Below, one piece after another: positions 12,380 through 27,300 of a DNA stretch of 64,000 nt. This stretch comes from Nelumbo lutea (taxonomy: Eukaryota > Streptophyta > Magnoliopsida > Proteales > Nelumbonaceae): NCBI GenBank assembly GCA_022828595.1, contig JAKGHH010000006.1:16364499-16428498 (forward strand), in the 5' to 3' direction. The position numbers and the translations under genes were made by a program. The notes under the pieces are model-generated. The model was not told the DNA's origin, ran no database searches, and saw nothing but the letters and a program-made list of their open reading frames with translations. Numbering within the stretch: the stretch's first letter is position 1; each line of letters begins with the position of its first letter.

Positions 12380-15300
12380 ATGTCTGTGGCCGAAGCGGAG
12401 AAAAAGCCGGAGGAGGAGAAGGTTGTAAAGAGTGGGGAGCTGCTGTTCTGCGGCGGAACAAATTGGGATTCAATCGGCCGTAAAGGAACTCCGGCTGATG
12501 GGAACTTGGTCTCTCCCACTCGTTTGCGGCCTCTTGTTGGCATCGACATTTGTTTTGTTGCTTCGGGTTGCAGTAAGCACCCCCCTCCCCAGCCTCTCTT
12601 TGTTTTGGCTGGCTTGCTGATGCTTTCTTTTCGCCTCATTGTTTCTTCCTTTTTTGAAATTCTATTTTGTTGCGATTGTTTGGATTCTCCCTTCGTTTAC
12701 TGTTCTTTTGTTTCTTTAGTTGTTTACCTGTTACTGCAAAAGATGGAGTTTCTCTTTCGTATTTCTAAACGAAGAAGCTAATGTTTGTTGATGTTTCCGT
12801 AGCGTCTTGTCATTGCGTGGCTTTGGATGTTGAAGGTCGCTGCTATACTTGGGGACGGAACGAGGTGCTATAAAATGTTGAAATGTGCTTTGAACTTGGG
12901 GATTTTAGAACTTCTTTGCTCTAACGTTTTCATCATGAACCGTCTTTCTGTAGAAGGGGCAGTTGGGACATGGAGATATGCTTCAGCGTGATCGGCCTAC
13001 AGTTGTCTCTGACTTGTCGAAGTAAGCTGCTGCTTTCTTACTTGAGATCACTTTCTTTCTTTGGTACTTGGCCTGTGCACCTTGTCTTGAGAAAAAAATG
13101 GTTTCTTCAATTTTTTTTGAAACTACTTTCTTTTATATATTTATGGTGATCCTTTCGTCTACCTACCTTCTCCATTCTGTATACAGCAGGATCATGAGCT
13201 GGTTGCATAATACAATATATGCCATATGCCTGCTTTTTTTTTGAAACTATTCTCATTATTCTCCTTTAGGTTGTGAATTGCCAATCGCCATTATTCGTTG
13301 AAGTCAATTTTAGCATGGAAACGTTTTACTATATTGTTGGCGGGTTGAGTTTTTTTGTTTCTTTTTTCTTTTATTCTTTATTCCACCGAGTGGGTGGTAC
13401 GTTTGATTACAAGATTGCTGAGGATAAATATTGCAACCCCAAATGAATAACCAGGAAAAGTATATGAAAATGGAAAAGGATATTGCAAAGGCACGATTCT
13501 ATGGTGGGAAAACCTCTTCACAAGAAACTGTTAACTTCAATAAGTTTTTTTAAGTTTCTTGCTATACATACATTTTCAATTTATATTACCAGGAAATATA
13601 AATGATGAACAGGTTTCTGTCTGAGAGTGAACTATTCTGTTGATGCTTCAAAACGATAGATTTTGCATCAGAACTTCACAAAGAGAGTATTTCAGCATTT
13701 TGAGTCTGAGAGTGAACTATTATTGGCATTGAATTAAAACAAACTTGTCCCTTCTGCTGAAATTTTCCGGTGGTGGTCAATGTGATAGTATGACCTCCAC
13801 TCCCATGGCCATAAAACAAAAACTCTCAGGACACTGTTCTCTGGTTTGTATTTGGAAATGGGCTTCTCTTAGAAGCTATAAGGAAATGGATGATATCTGA
13901 TGCAGATGGGGCGCTACATGTGTTGCAACGTCAAATCATTTTCTTGACAACTGTTGTCAAATAACTAATGCAATTATTAGTTCATTATGAAAGTGATAGA
14001 TTAGATAAGGTGCTACTGTAACTTCTTTTTATGCCTTTATGGCTTAGCCGGTTAGGAGTTAGGACGGCTATTGATATAGTAGTTTCCTTGTTTTCTTTCT
14101 TCAGGGTGGAACTAGAAGTTTTGTTTTCGCTATTTTCAATTTTTTTTTTCTGCTAGCAACCTAATTTAATGATGTTGTTGGGTCCAGATACAAAATTATC
14201 AAAGCAGGAGCTGGGAGGGGTCACACTGTGGTGGTAACTGAAGATGGAAGCTCCTTCTCCTTCGGCTGGAACAAGCATGGACAATTGGGGTCTGGCTCAA
14301 TAAAGAATGGTATGTCCAGTTCTTGGTCAGTAAGAATGCCATGAAATTTGTAAGTTGTTGGAAAGTTTTGATCTATTGGTTCATATCACATGCCCATTGT
14401 GTCCTGAAATTTCTCCATTCATGATGTTTGCAATTGTGCAAAACAAACATGCATACCATTTTTAATGTCTTCTGCATCAACAAATTGTTGGCTTGGCTCA
14501 TGCCTGAGTGCTACTGTTCAGTGTTTTTTTCAATTGCCTTGATGGCAGGTAAATAGTCCACACACTCCATGACCATCCATTTCTCTTGGTTAGTTGATGT
14601 GTTATATCCTTTTGTATTTTGTTTCTGTAGACTTTATGTTGAGAAAATAAATTGCTGGGATTTGACACTGATCCATTCTTTTGTTGTAGTTGTAAGTTGC
14701 TGAATGAGTTCTATTGTTGTTCATATTTGACTTTTCAGGACAACTCATCTCGTCATTCAGTGAGTAGGAAATGAACTACATAGGGCAATGAAATAAATAT
14801 TGTTCTACTTTTGAGAGTCCATTTTTGGGCAACGAATTATTGGTTTCTCTAGTCTGTAGTTTGTCTATGCATTATTGGTTTACGTAATCCATTTTTGAGA
14901 GTCCATTGTAGGTCACGAGGTCTTGTCAATTAGTAATAGTCGACCTAATACTACACCATATCATATTCACTCTGTTTCTCTCAGGCTGTCAACCATTTGA
15001 GTTGTCTTGACATGGGTAGTTACTCTGGGACAAGCTGTCAACTATAGAGTCAATACTTGACAGCTCATTGTTGTTGGTTACATGTTATTTCATATTGGCA
15101 CAGAGATCATAAAGAACTTGTAGCTTCTCTTCTCTTGACCTGTCTAGTCACACCCATGGAAGCATGTTGGACAGATCAGTCCTGTTTGGATGCAAAAGAA
15201 ATCTAATATTACAAGTTGATGATGGTGGGCATGGTGCTCATGGTGGTGATGAGGGAAATGGAGAAATTACAGTTTGAATTGATTGCGTTTGGTCCACTGT

Positions 15301-18300
15301 CTATCTTTGTCACGTGGAGAATTGATGCTAGACCATTAGAAAAAACTGAAAAGGCTCATCTCTAGAAATCAAAACTTAGATTTCTTTGAATTTCTAAAGA
15401 TAAAGAAAGGTTGTTGACTAGGTTAACTGTTTAAGTTGGGGTTTCAAGGTTTAAATTGCAATGACCAAACCAATTTTTTAAAATGCAAAGGTGTGATGTG
15501 ACTCGTGAGGCATTCCACTACTTGGAGGTGTGAGATATAGTTCAAAATGCAAGAGGCATAAGCTTTGCTTCCTGAGCACAAGGAGGTGTAAGCTTCCTCT
15601 AGAGGAGGAGGAGGCGTTATCTTCTTGTTCATGTTCTTCTTTTCTTTGCCTTTCCTTTTCTTTCTTGAGGCTTGCATGAGGTGTACCGGAACTTCATGCC
15701 AAAGGCATTTAAAGTTTATGTCTCATGCACGTGAGGTGTATGCATCAGAGGCATCCACGCCTCCAGCATATGCCTCAGGGCATTTGAGCATGCCTTAATG
15801 GATGCTTCGAATACCTTTTAAAAGATTGTGATCAAGAGGTTTAAGATAGGGTTTCAACGCTGAAATTTAAACAATTAGATTTTGTAGATAAATCAGTCTA
15901 AAAGTGTAAATATTGGTGAAATAAATGGGAAATGGTAGGTTGACAGGGATCCATATCAAGCTGGAAACAGATCAAAGGCCCTCAGCTTGCTTAGTTTTGA
16001 CATTGTAGCTTAAATATATCCAGTAAAAGGGATGGAGAGAATTTAAAAGCGGTTTTTGAAATTAAGAAAACAAAGCAAAATAAATCTTGGATGAATTGTT
16101 TATGGATTGCAGAAATTTAATAACTTCAACGACAAGTAGATAGATTAGAAAAATTATAGTATAAGGGCTAGAAGAGGTGATTTTCCAACTAAAAGTCTAT
16201 AACAATATCTTGAAGATCTAAAGTGAATCCAGAGGATCCACCCATTATTCAATATATATTCCACGTCCAATCAATGATTTGATTGGGAGAGTCAAATTCA
16301 TATCATGTGGGCGGTAGGGCTCTCAATGGCCTCTGAAAATTTGATACCTGATCCAACATCCAATCTGAAAATCTCGAACTTAGATGTAGTAGTTATATAA
16401 TCTGACTGGAGTGGTATGCGTGTGTGTGTACCTAAAAGGGTAAATGGGATAATTACACAATATCTTTCCCCATTCCCTTCATTTGACAAGACAACCTAAC
16501 CCAAGAAACCATTGGTTTCAATCTCCTATTCCAGCCTATTGTCTAACTCTGTTCAATGTTCTCAAATGCAAAGGCAAACATTTCGTTGCTTGGCTTCACG
16601 TATGGAGAGTTTCATCTAATAGATACTTCTCGCTCTCTCCTTCAACATGAGCTTCTTCTGCAACTCGTCTTCTTTCTTCTTTGCAAAGTTGAGTTTTATT
16701 ATTATTATTATTATTGATTTCTGATTTCTTAACAATCCCTCCAGCTTGTTTTGCTTGCATTGCCCTCTTCTATGTTGTCATTTTCTCATTGGGTTTTCTT
16801 TTGACCATTAACATATACATCTCTCTCTCTCTCTCTCCCTCCCCCATGTTTTCTCTCTTACTAGGGTTTTGATTTCTACTTGTATTTCAAGGGTTTAGTT
16901 CTGGTTTGACTTCGTTTTTCTTTTCATTCTTTTTTATTTCATTCTTTCAAACTTAGATGGAGTCTGCAATCTGATACATCCGATCAAACTCAAACTTGGA
17001 TTTATCTCCCAAGCATCCGATCGGAGTTCAGGTCAAATTCAGATGGAGGGTTTTTATTCTCAAATCAAACTCGGGTTTATGTACATCTGGTCCAATAACT
17101 GGCCTAGTGGGCACCATTTGGGTTGACAATTAACTAATTGGGCTTTCTGGTATGGGGCCAAATGTTATGGGCCTTATGTTGACTCAACTTCTTGGGCTAA
17201 TGCTTTTGGTGCAGCTTTTTTAGGCCCATCAAATTGAGCTGGGTTCTTGTGGATTTGTGAAAATCTATTTTCTGGCCCATTGCCAGTGCCATCTCAAGCC
17301 CTATAGCCCAAATAAAAGTATAAATTTGTTTCCCTTTCCCTACATATTGGCCACAGGGTATCATAGTATCGACTAGTCAACTGACTAGTTAGTGGAGGGC
17401 CAGACCAACTGCATCCATAACTAGTTGGTTAATACTCATAAAGTAGGTCACCCTAGGATGATTAAGCATCGACTTGGTCAATTAGTGAATAAAAAGGCTA
17501 CTCAACTTACTGCCCCAAAAAGTTATTTTAAAACTTTATTTGTTTGTTTCTTGTAGAGATGATGGGCCGAGTGGGCCTTAGTCTTTTTATTTTATTGGAG
17601 CTGTTATTAGTGTGTGTTCAGTTAGTGGACCTTAGTTTATTGGGCCAGTTTTTCTTTCTTTTATTATCTATTAAGTAGCCACTCTATTGAGGGCACTCTT
17701 GTAATTGTATCTGAATTATTACAATCAGATTAATAAAAGCTATTAGGGGACTGAAGAGCTCCCCTTTCTTCCCTTTATTTCCTTCTCTTCTTCTTCTGAA
17801 GTCTTCTCTTCTTCCATCTTCTTCTCCTTTCTTTTGGTTTATTTTCAGAATTAGTGCAGGTGTGATTTACAACTTTTGTATCTACATTGGGATAAGGCTT
17901 AGATGATGATGACAATGGTGATGATGATTTATTTGTTTGTCTTTAATTATTTGAAGTACTATAGAATATGTTTGTATTTAGCTATGTTCATATTGTTTAT
18001 TTGGCTAAGGCATAAAATAAAGAAGGCAGTTGAGTTCTTTTAAGTTTTCTTCTAACCAAGGTGTGCTGGAATGGAGTTGTTACAAGCAAAGGGTAGATTT
18101 GATGGTTGATATTTCTGTCTTTCTTTAGAAAAAAGAGGCTATAATTCCATTCCCCTAGCTTATCAAACCTAACTTTTTCATGTTTGCAAAACACAGAATG
18201 TAAACTAGATATTGAATATCATTCTTTTATTAATTATTACATATTTGTGATTTGAATTTTATTACATATTTGTTGTCTATATTTTATAAGATTGCATAAG

Positions 18301-21300
18301 GGCAACCCAGTGCACGAGGCTCCCTTGTAGGGTCTGGGGAGGAACAGATGTACGCAGCCTTACCCCTGCACCTACAGAGAAGCTGTTTCTAAGATTTATG
18401 AGATTGCATAATATCCTTAAATTTGCAACATATTTTTTCATTGACTAGTCATGTTATAGGCACTGAATAGTCATCAGGTCAACTAGAGGGCAAAACAACT
18501 GGACATTACTTCATCAGTCCTGTTTGGATGCAAAAATAACAAGATATTTGTTACTTTTTCTTGGTAATAAAGATATTTATAAATTTGATTCAGCCAGTTT
18601 AGCACACTATTACAACTATATGTAAATTATCCTTGCTTATGATCATAAAAAAAAGAGCTTATGCTAGCTTTGCTCAATGCTTTTGTCTCAATTAGCTTAA
18701 TTCAAAGAGCTTATGGTTCAGCCTGTTTAGCACACTATTACAACTATATGTAAATTATCCTTGCTTATGATCATAAAAAAAAGAGCTTATGCTAGCTTTT
18801 TTCAATGCTTTTGTCTCAATTAGCTTAATTCAAAGCTCAGGGTCAGTGTGTGAGCTGCAAAACAAACTGATATAAAAAAACAGGCAAAGCTAGCTTGGCT
18901 CATTGACATATCTAGTTTTCTCACTGATACACAACTTTCAGTATAGGCAGCGTCAATAGTAGGTGTGGCAAAAGTTTCTTGGAGGAAACGGAAATGGGAA
19001 CAAGACTTTTGTTCGAATCTTCTTCACCAGCACCCACTGAACTTCATTTGGGAGCTCAGAAGAGCTACGGTGCAGTAGTTCCTCACCCGGGCGAGGATAA
19101 TACCTCGGTCAAAGATGGAGAAGCTCCTATCCCTGTCCAGAGACAAAGCCAAGTTGTTGGTAGAGTGCCTCCTTCTCAGCATTTAGCAAGCACAGCTACA
19201 GGATTATCCCCATCCCTGGCTTGCCCTTCAAAGGTTGGTTTGGAGGAGAACCCCTGACTTAAAAGCCCTTTTGTCCAGTCTTCTGTGGAGCTTAGTGCAG
19301 ACCCTTTGAAGCCCGGTATGCTGTGCCAATCCTCTTTAGTTCCTTTTTGTGTTTCGACTAATCCTCTTCTCTCTCCGGTTGTCTTGCCTGTTCAGACTAC
19401 AGGTGTCTCCAAGTCCTGCCCAACAGCTGCCGTTTCTAGTGACTCGGTGGGAGTAACAGAGGAGAAAGGGGTTGGTGAGGATGTAGAAGGGTCTAAGGAG
19501 GAAGGGGAGAGAAATTGGGAATTAATAGTGATCCTTTTTTGAGCAGTTGATAGAGGTGGAAATTCACTCCAGGTTGGGATCATAAGAGGGGACTGATTGA
19601 TTGGGACTACTTCTAAGGAAAAAGGAGAGGGAGATTAATAAGAGTGGTGCTGGAACTAAAAAGGCAAATAAAAAACTTAGCAAGAATAAGAAAAAAGAAC
19701 AAGTAACTTAGTTAAAAGCTTTAAACAAGGGGGAGAGAGAGAATTCTAAAAGAAGAAGAAAAAAGATGAGTGAAGTTGAAAGACTTAGGTGTGGTGTGGA
19801 TTATGAAAGAGGAGGTGCAGGAATGAAGGAGAGAAAGCTGGGTTAAATTTAAGCTGAGTTGTGGGCCTTTTAATTAATGTTTTCCATTTTTTTTTGATCA
19901 ATAACAGAAACTTTATTAAGAATTATGAAGCTTTAGGTACAAAAAGGGGGAGATAAAGAGTCTTATCTCCCCATCAGAAAATTACAATGAAAGAAGATTA
20001 AAAAATAGCCCAAAAAATAGCCTCCCTATTCACCCCTTTCTTGGCCAACCCATCTGCAAAAGAATTAACAGTCTTTTTCACCCAACTGTATTGTATCTCA
20101 ATGCCTCTACATAGCCATAAGAATTTTTTCTTTTCATTATTGTAACTCCACAAGCCACCGTCCTCTTTCTTCAACCAACTAATAACCACCTTTGAATCAC
20201 CTTCCAAAATCAGCCGACTGATATTTAGTTCCCTTTCTCTTTGAACCCCTTCCAGAGCTGCAAGGATCTCAGCCCTAATAGAGTCTCCTTCTCCAATAGG
20301 GCCTGAGAACAGAGCAATAACAATCCCTTCCTCATTCCTGAAAACTCCCCCAATCCCAAAGGGCCCTGGATTCCTTATGCTACTGCCATCAAAATTCACT
20401 TTTATAAATCTGGAGGGAGGAGGGGACCACAAGGGACTAAGAGTCCTCTTACACAGAGTAGAGGCTACTATCTCTTTCTAGTTTCTTATCAGGTCAGCAA
20501 TAGGAAAGTCTGAGAACAGTTCCATAGTTTTTAGCCAGTGGGCAGCCCTTAAAAGTATTAGGTCTAATACTTCTTCCAGGGATCTTTCTTTTTCTGAAAA
20601 TATTCAAGAGTTTCTTTCCTCCCATAGTGACCAACACACGGCTGCCCTAATACTCCTCTACATCATCTTCCCTCGCTTCTTAGGCCATCTGAAAAACGAA
20701 GGGGAGAACAAACCTTGGACACTCTCAGGAGGGTTCCAAGTACACTGAAAGCGAGAAAGTACCCACTCCCAAATAGTTTTAGTAACCTTACAAGAGACCA
20801 AAAGGTGGTAACCGGATTCCCCATCATCTTTACAGAGAGAGCATCTATTAGGAAGTAAACAAGAATTGGGTCTCTTTTTCTGAAGTAGATCATTGTATTT
20901 ATTCTTTCCAGGAAAATTTTCCGACAAAAAAACCCAACCCGAGGAGGAATGGGCTTGCTCCAAAATTCCTTAATCGGAAAGGACACACCAGAAGGGACAG
21001 ATGACTGAGTTAAGGTTTCAAAAAACGAAGCACAAGGGAAGGTTCCTGAAGTAGAAGGGATCCAAATTCTGGTGTCTTCCCTATTAGGATCAAGGAAGAT
21101 ATTCTCAAGGATGGCTAATAAAGGTAAGAGGCTGTCCAAGTTTGTATCCCTAATTGCCCTTCGTAGGCCGATGTTCCACCCAAAACCAGAAATGGAGTCT
21201 AAAGGAACTAAAAAAGAAGAGATAGGTTCATTTTTCAAATCTGACAAAGCATACAAGGAAGGAAATTAGTCCTTCAGAGGTGAAACCCCAACCCAAAGAT

Positions 21301-24300
21301 GTTCCCAAAATTTTATTCGATTGCCAGAGTTAACATCGTACCTAATCCAAGGGGAGAAAATTGGAAGCAGATCATGGATGGATTTCCATGGAGAAGCAGC
21401 TGTAGCCCTTGCCACAATTCCAGAATCCCAGCTGTTGTCTTCCAGCCCATGTATGCTAGCCACGATCTTTGTCTACGATTTTTCCTTTTCCACTGTGAAC
21501 CTCTACAACCATTTTCCCAACAATGCCATATTCCTTTTCTTGATGTTTCCAATCCCAAGACCTCCTAGTTTTTTACATCTAATTACCACCTCCTATCTTA
21601 CCCTATGATCTCTCTTCTCCTCTCTCGGCTCCCACAGAAAATTCCTCATTAATTTTTCCAATAAGTTGGAGACCTTGGTGGGGATCTTAAACACTGGCAA
21701 ATAATACACAGGTTAATTAGCTAGGGTGGACCTAATCAAAGTGACTCTCCCTCCTAAGGAAAGATAATTTCTCTTCTAGGACGCAAGCCTCTTCTCAAAT
21801 CTCTCCACTACCAGAGTCCAAAAGCTTTCATTCTTAGGGTTATCTCTTAAAGGGAGGCTCAAGTATGTCAAAGGCCATTCTGAGATTGCACAACCTAACA
21901 CACCTGCATAATTCCTTAACTCCCTCTCCTCCACATTCACCCCTACCACACAACTCTTATCAAAGTTCACCTTGTGTCAATGGTAGCTCCTCCTTGCCAA
22001 TTCTCCCCCCTTTTATCAGATTCCTCGAGTCTGCTCTATGGATCAATCTCCCAAGTACATCAGCCATCAGGGTAAAAAGAAAGGGGGAGAGTGGGTCTCC
22101 TTGTTTTATACCTCTCAAAGTAGGAAAAAAGTTCCATTCACCAATATAGAATAGTGACAAGTCCTAATACAGCCCCAAATCCATTTACACCACCTATCTC
22201 CAAAGCCATAACTTCTCAACACCTCCATTAAAAAAGACCAATCTACTAAGTCATAAGCCTTCTCCAAGTCCAATTTGCATACCACTCCCTTCTTCTTAGA
22301 TTTCTTGAAGCTCTCTAGACTCTCATTTGCAATGAGAATTTGATCAGTGATCTGTCTTCCCTCTACAAAAGCTCCTTGGTTGGGTGCAATAATAGAGGGG
22401 AGGACCTTCTTTATCCTGAGGGACAACACTTTTGTAATTATTTTATACAAGCTATTCACCAAACTAATAGGTCTGAAATCCTTGGGTTGTGATGCCTCTT
22501 TCTTCTTTGGGACCAAAGCAATGAAAGTTGAGTTCAAGCCCGAATTAATTATTCCCTTATTGTGAAACTCTTCGAAGATTGACCTAAGATCCTTCTCCAC
22601 TATATCCTGACAATCCTAATAAAAAGCCATTGTGAAGTCATCTGGGCCTGGAACTTTTGTCCTATCCATTGAGAATACTGCTGCCTTTATCTCTTCCGGG
22701 TCAAACTTCTTTTCCAACCATTCTCTGTTTTCTGCACTAAGAGTCGGCCACTCCAAACCCTCCAAACCACACCCTCTCATTCAAAGGCCTTCTGAATATA
22801 GATTTGAAATGAGTTACTAAGGCCTCTGCTATTTCTATCGGGTTCGACAAGACTGCTCCTTCTACTTCCAATTTTGATATGAGATTTTTTTTTCTCCTCC
22901 CGTTTGCCATTGAATGGAAAAATCTAGTGTTTCTAGCTCCCTCTTTTAGCCACTTACACCTAAATTTTTGCCTCCAACTTATTTCCTCTTTAATCAGAAT
23001 ATCCTCCATCTGCCTTCTCAACTCCCATCCCATTTTCCTATCTTCCTCTCCAAAGGATCCCCTCTCTTCCTTCATATCCAATTCCTCAATCTGCTCTAGC
23101 AGGATTTGTTTCCTTTCCTCTAATCTCCCAAACTCCAACCTATTCCATTCCTTTAATTGTGATTTTAGACATTGAAGTTTCTTGTGGAACCTCATTCCCT
23201 CCCACTCTATTACCGGATTAGATTGCTCCCACCACTCCCTGATCTTCTCACTGAATCCCTGATAGGTTAACCACATATTTTCAAACCTGAATGGAGTGGG
23301 TCCATCACCTCTCAATTCCTCCTTACACATCACTATAGGCCAATGGTTTGAAGTAATTCTCGGGAGTGCCCTAGATACTAGGTTACCCCAATGTTCCTCC
23401 CAGTCTGTTGAGAACAAGAATCTGTCTAGCTTGGAGCATACTGGCCTCGACTGAAGGTTGGACCAAGTGAAATTATTTAGGAGTGGAATTTCTTTAAGCT
23501 CAAAAGTATCCACAAAATGGTTGAACTTTCTCATACTAGTTGTCAGTCTCTGTTCGGGGTTGTTGGTTTCCTCTGTAAACCACACTACATTAAAATCCCC
23601 TCCTACACACCACGGTCCCTCCCAGAGGCCCCTAATGTTTGTTATTGGGGCCATAAACATTTGTTAGTACCCATTCGTACCCGTCTTCCACCTGTCTGAA
23701 CTTCAGGGAAACAGAGTAATCACCTATTAGCTTCTCCAAGCCGATTAGTATATCTTCTTTCCACAGTGTTACAATCCTGCCTGAGGATCCCCAAGATGGA
23801 GCGGCCACCCACTTGATTCCCCTATCTCTCCACACACTCCTTGCCCATCTGCAATCAAAATCCATTCTTTTAGACTCCTGGATCATTACCACATCCGGGT
23901 TAAACTTCTTAATCTTATTTCATTCTTGCTCTCTTCCTAACACTACCCAAGCCCCTCACATTCCAACTTAGAATTCTCATTTTAACTTCTCAAGCTCAAC
24001 CCCAATTCCTCTACCCTCTACTTAACCCCTTTCCTTCTATTCCCTCTCACCTCAAACTTCTTGTCCCCCTCAATATCTCTTTTCAACCTCTCTACTTCGC
24101 TCAACTTTCTTTTCTTTACCTTACTATCCTCTTTTTTGTGCAGATAAACTTTAGATCATTTGGATTCTTCAATTTACACCCCAGCTTTTGCACAAATTCT
24201 GCAACTGATTCTTCCTTGCTAGTTTCCTCCTTATCTAAAGTTCCTCTCTTCTCACTCCCAGGATCTTCTCACTCCTTTCTTTATGTCCTCCATCATTTGT

Positions 24301-27300
24301 CCTTTCTATCCCTTTTGTAAACCCCCTCTGCATTTCCTTCCTTTCCACTTCACCCATTAGACCCTCGATGATTTCCTAAATCTTTGTCTCCCTACAAATT
24401 TTCTCCACCACTTCCTCCCCTTCCTGATCCCCTTGTACCCTCACTGTGGCTTTCTGACCATGGGCCTCGACACTTGTTGAGAAATGAATCTGGAACAAGG
24501 GACACAGAGCACTCATCAGTAGCAAAAACTGAATTGACAGAGTTAACAAAAATACCTGAAATCAACTGACGGTGGTGGAGAGGGGTATTCAAACGAGGAA
24601 GATTGGTTGTTACCTCCCTGTTCAGAGAAATTGGAGTTCTCTATCTCTTTGGATTGGAGGAAATTAATCCCCGTTACTTGGTCTGCACAAAGACCTCTTC
24701 CTGTACCCCCAATTGTTTACCCTCTCTGTGATGTACTTTTGTTCAGTTCAGATTTAACCCGGGCTGACTCCTTCTCGGATTCTTGTAAGACACTAGAACT
24801 TGGGAGGGGCACGTCCAGTTTTGGGCTGAGGGCTGCTCTGTTACAGGTGTTTGTTTCGTTCACCCACTCCTCCCCTTTTTCCTTTTGTTCCCCCACTGCC
24901 TCCTCAAGAAACAGAAGTTCCAGATTTAACGTTCCCCTGTTTTGATCTTCAATATTATCTTCATTTTCCGAGCTGCCCAAACTTTCAAACTCTTCTGAAT
25001 TCTCATCACAATCATTCTCTGAGCTGCTGCTCGTCACCAGCCTGTCTACATACCCAACTCAGAGTCCGATTACCCCCTATCACACGTCTGTTCTGGTGTT
25101 TCAGGTGTTCAGCCGAACCCTCCATAGACGATGATAGATGACAAGTTTCATCTATCATCGAGTTTTCACAAAACCACCCCACGTGATAACTTAAGTTGTT
25201 ATATGGGCCTCTTAAGGTGCAACCGGGTTTTCCTCTTGGCTCATCTCTTTTTCTAGCCGGTTCGGTTTTTGTTACAGCCAGTTCAGAAAAGGATTTCTTA
25301 ACGTAAACCGCTCGCCCTTTTCCCCTTCTGGCCACGTCAGCAAAGGAAGGGCCACCCCCGAAACTCGATTTATTTTCAAAGAAATTTGAATTGATAGCCT
25401 TAAAGGGAAGGCTTCGATACAAATACCCTCCCTGCGACTGTTCCCCTTCCTCTTTCACTCCCCTTCCTCTTTCACTCCCGCATGCGCATCAGACTTCCCC
25501 TCAAATCCCTGAGAGCCATGTGTGCTCCAACCTGCGAGCTCCTCTCCGTCTTCTCCCTCTGTTCGTCTTCCCCACAGCGACGCCTCAGCTTCTGAGGCCG
25601 CCCAAACTCTGTACCAAGCACCATCTGAGTGCACTTCAAAGGAACAAGGCACATTTTCTGGTTTGATACCTGCGACTTTGAGTTCTACAGCACGCAAGCA
25701 CCTCAAGTTCACCTCCAGTAGGACACCCCCCAAAGATCTTGTGAGTCTCCTGAGAGTAGGTTCGTTCCAGAGATTAAAGGGTAGCCCTAGAAGCTTGATC
25801 AGAAGACTACCAGCTTTTGGCTCTACTTCGTTGCAAACTGGAATCCAGTTTTGAACCTGTATTAGTATTCCTTCTACTTGGGCGGTGCAAGAGTTCAATT
25901 TCTTATTACCAACATCTAATATGGTTTTCTTCTCTGCAAAGGGTAGTAGCGTTGCTTCTTCTTCTAGGCCCAGTATCTCAGCAACTGCAACTAGTATCTT
26001 TGATCAATCCCTTATCGTCTTATCTGCCATTAAGACCATCTTGTTTTCCCACTTGTTTCTCCCTTCTTCAAATGCTATTCTCCAGTGTTCAGTCGAACTA
26101 GATACCAATGTTTCCGGACTTTGATTCTTATGAGGCTCCGGGGAACAAGACTTTAAGGGGACATTTTTTACTGGCTTGCTAACTGAAACTTCCACTGGAA
26201 CTTTCCTCTCAATCTCCACAAGAAACGCTTGAAGACTGAGAGAAAAGGAAGCCCAACCTTGCCCCTTTTTTCCTTCTGGAATACAAATCACTTGGCTTTT
26301 GTTAATGCCAAATTGCTCTGTAACCGAAATAAACCACCCTCTTCCATTTCAACCAAAGACACACTTCACCTGGTAGGAAGACTGTCGCCTGCTGCCTTCT
26401 CCGATTTTCAGATGAGCCTCCCCCTTTGTCCTTCCCTGCTCGAATAGGAATTTTTTTGCTTCAATGGTTGTCTCCACACGCCACCTCCCTGCCAGCCTGA
26501 AGTTTCTCTCCTCTCCCGTACTCCCCATCTCACCTCTCCAATGATCTTAATGTTTTCCATGAAGATAATCAATTGGAATGTGAGGGGTTTAGGGAGCTTG
26601 AGAAAAAGAAGTGTAATTAGGGGGAAGTCCTTGGGAAAGAGAAACCGACCATTTTTCTTAATTCAAGAGTCAAAACTAACAGAGGTGGATAGAAGGTGGG
26701 TGAGGAGTGTTTGGTTAGCTAGAGGGGCGTTTACACAATCATGGGGAGCATCATGAGGCATCATCACAATATGGGAGAATGAAGAAATGGAGTGTACTGA
26801 AGAACTAATTGGCAATTTTACAGTAACAATCAAGTTGAGAAGGAAAGGGGATGGTTTTGAGTGGGCCTTAACCAATGTCTATGGACCTAACTCATATAGG
26901 GAGAGAGATGATTTTTGGGATGAGCTTGCAGCCATAAGGGGTTTGTGGAATGAACCGTGGTATCTGTGGGGGGTAATTAATGCCATAAGATTCCTAAATG
27001 AAACTACCAATTCAAATCATAGGGTGACCTCTAGTATGAGAAAGTTCATCTTTTTTGTGGACTCATATGAATTGAGAGAGCTACCTATGTTGCAAGCAAA
27101 CTTCACATGGTCCAATTTCCAAGAAGAACCCTTGTGTTGTAAATTAGATAGATTCTTATTCTCTTCAGAATTTGAATCTGCATGGAGGGGACTAGCAATG
27201 AGATCTCTCCCTAGACCTACCTCTGACCATTGCCCAGTTAGGTTATTCCAAGAAAACATAGGAGGGGGGCCATGTCCCTTCCGGTTTGAGAACATGTGGT

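Larger units (their letters stand above)
19888..26546 (-). mobile_element. Full-length-looking L1-type LINE (minus strand), nested in the other LINE
   Basis: 6659 bp, flanked by a perfect 14-bp duplication. Reading on the minus strand: a short 5' region, ORF1, 37 nt, ORF2, a ~110-bp 3' UTR and a poly(A) of about 9 bases at 19888. The element has internal damage, but its full ORF1-ORF2 layout and target duplication indicate a complete reverse-transcription event. It belongs to the same broad family as the interrupted plus-strand LINE; the ORF2 starts [12 protein letters not shown] and [12 protein letters not shown] are directly comparable. Confidence 0.92.

Noticed and set aside
12432..12620. 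Alternative frame overlapping exon 1 of the RCC2-like gene
   Set aside because: Shadow of the conserved exon; it runs into intron 1.
18840..18960. Possible left target duplication of the plus-strand LINE
   Set aside because: Bases after its poly(A) (CATTAACTCATTTTTGTC) have no convincing match here; only weak partial similarity.
21299..26447. Many plus-strand open frames of 60-110 codons
   Set aside because: All are antisense to the minus-strand LINE ORF1/ORF2 and show no domain.
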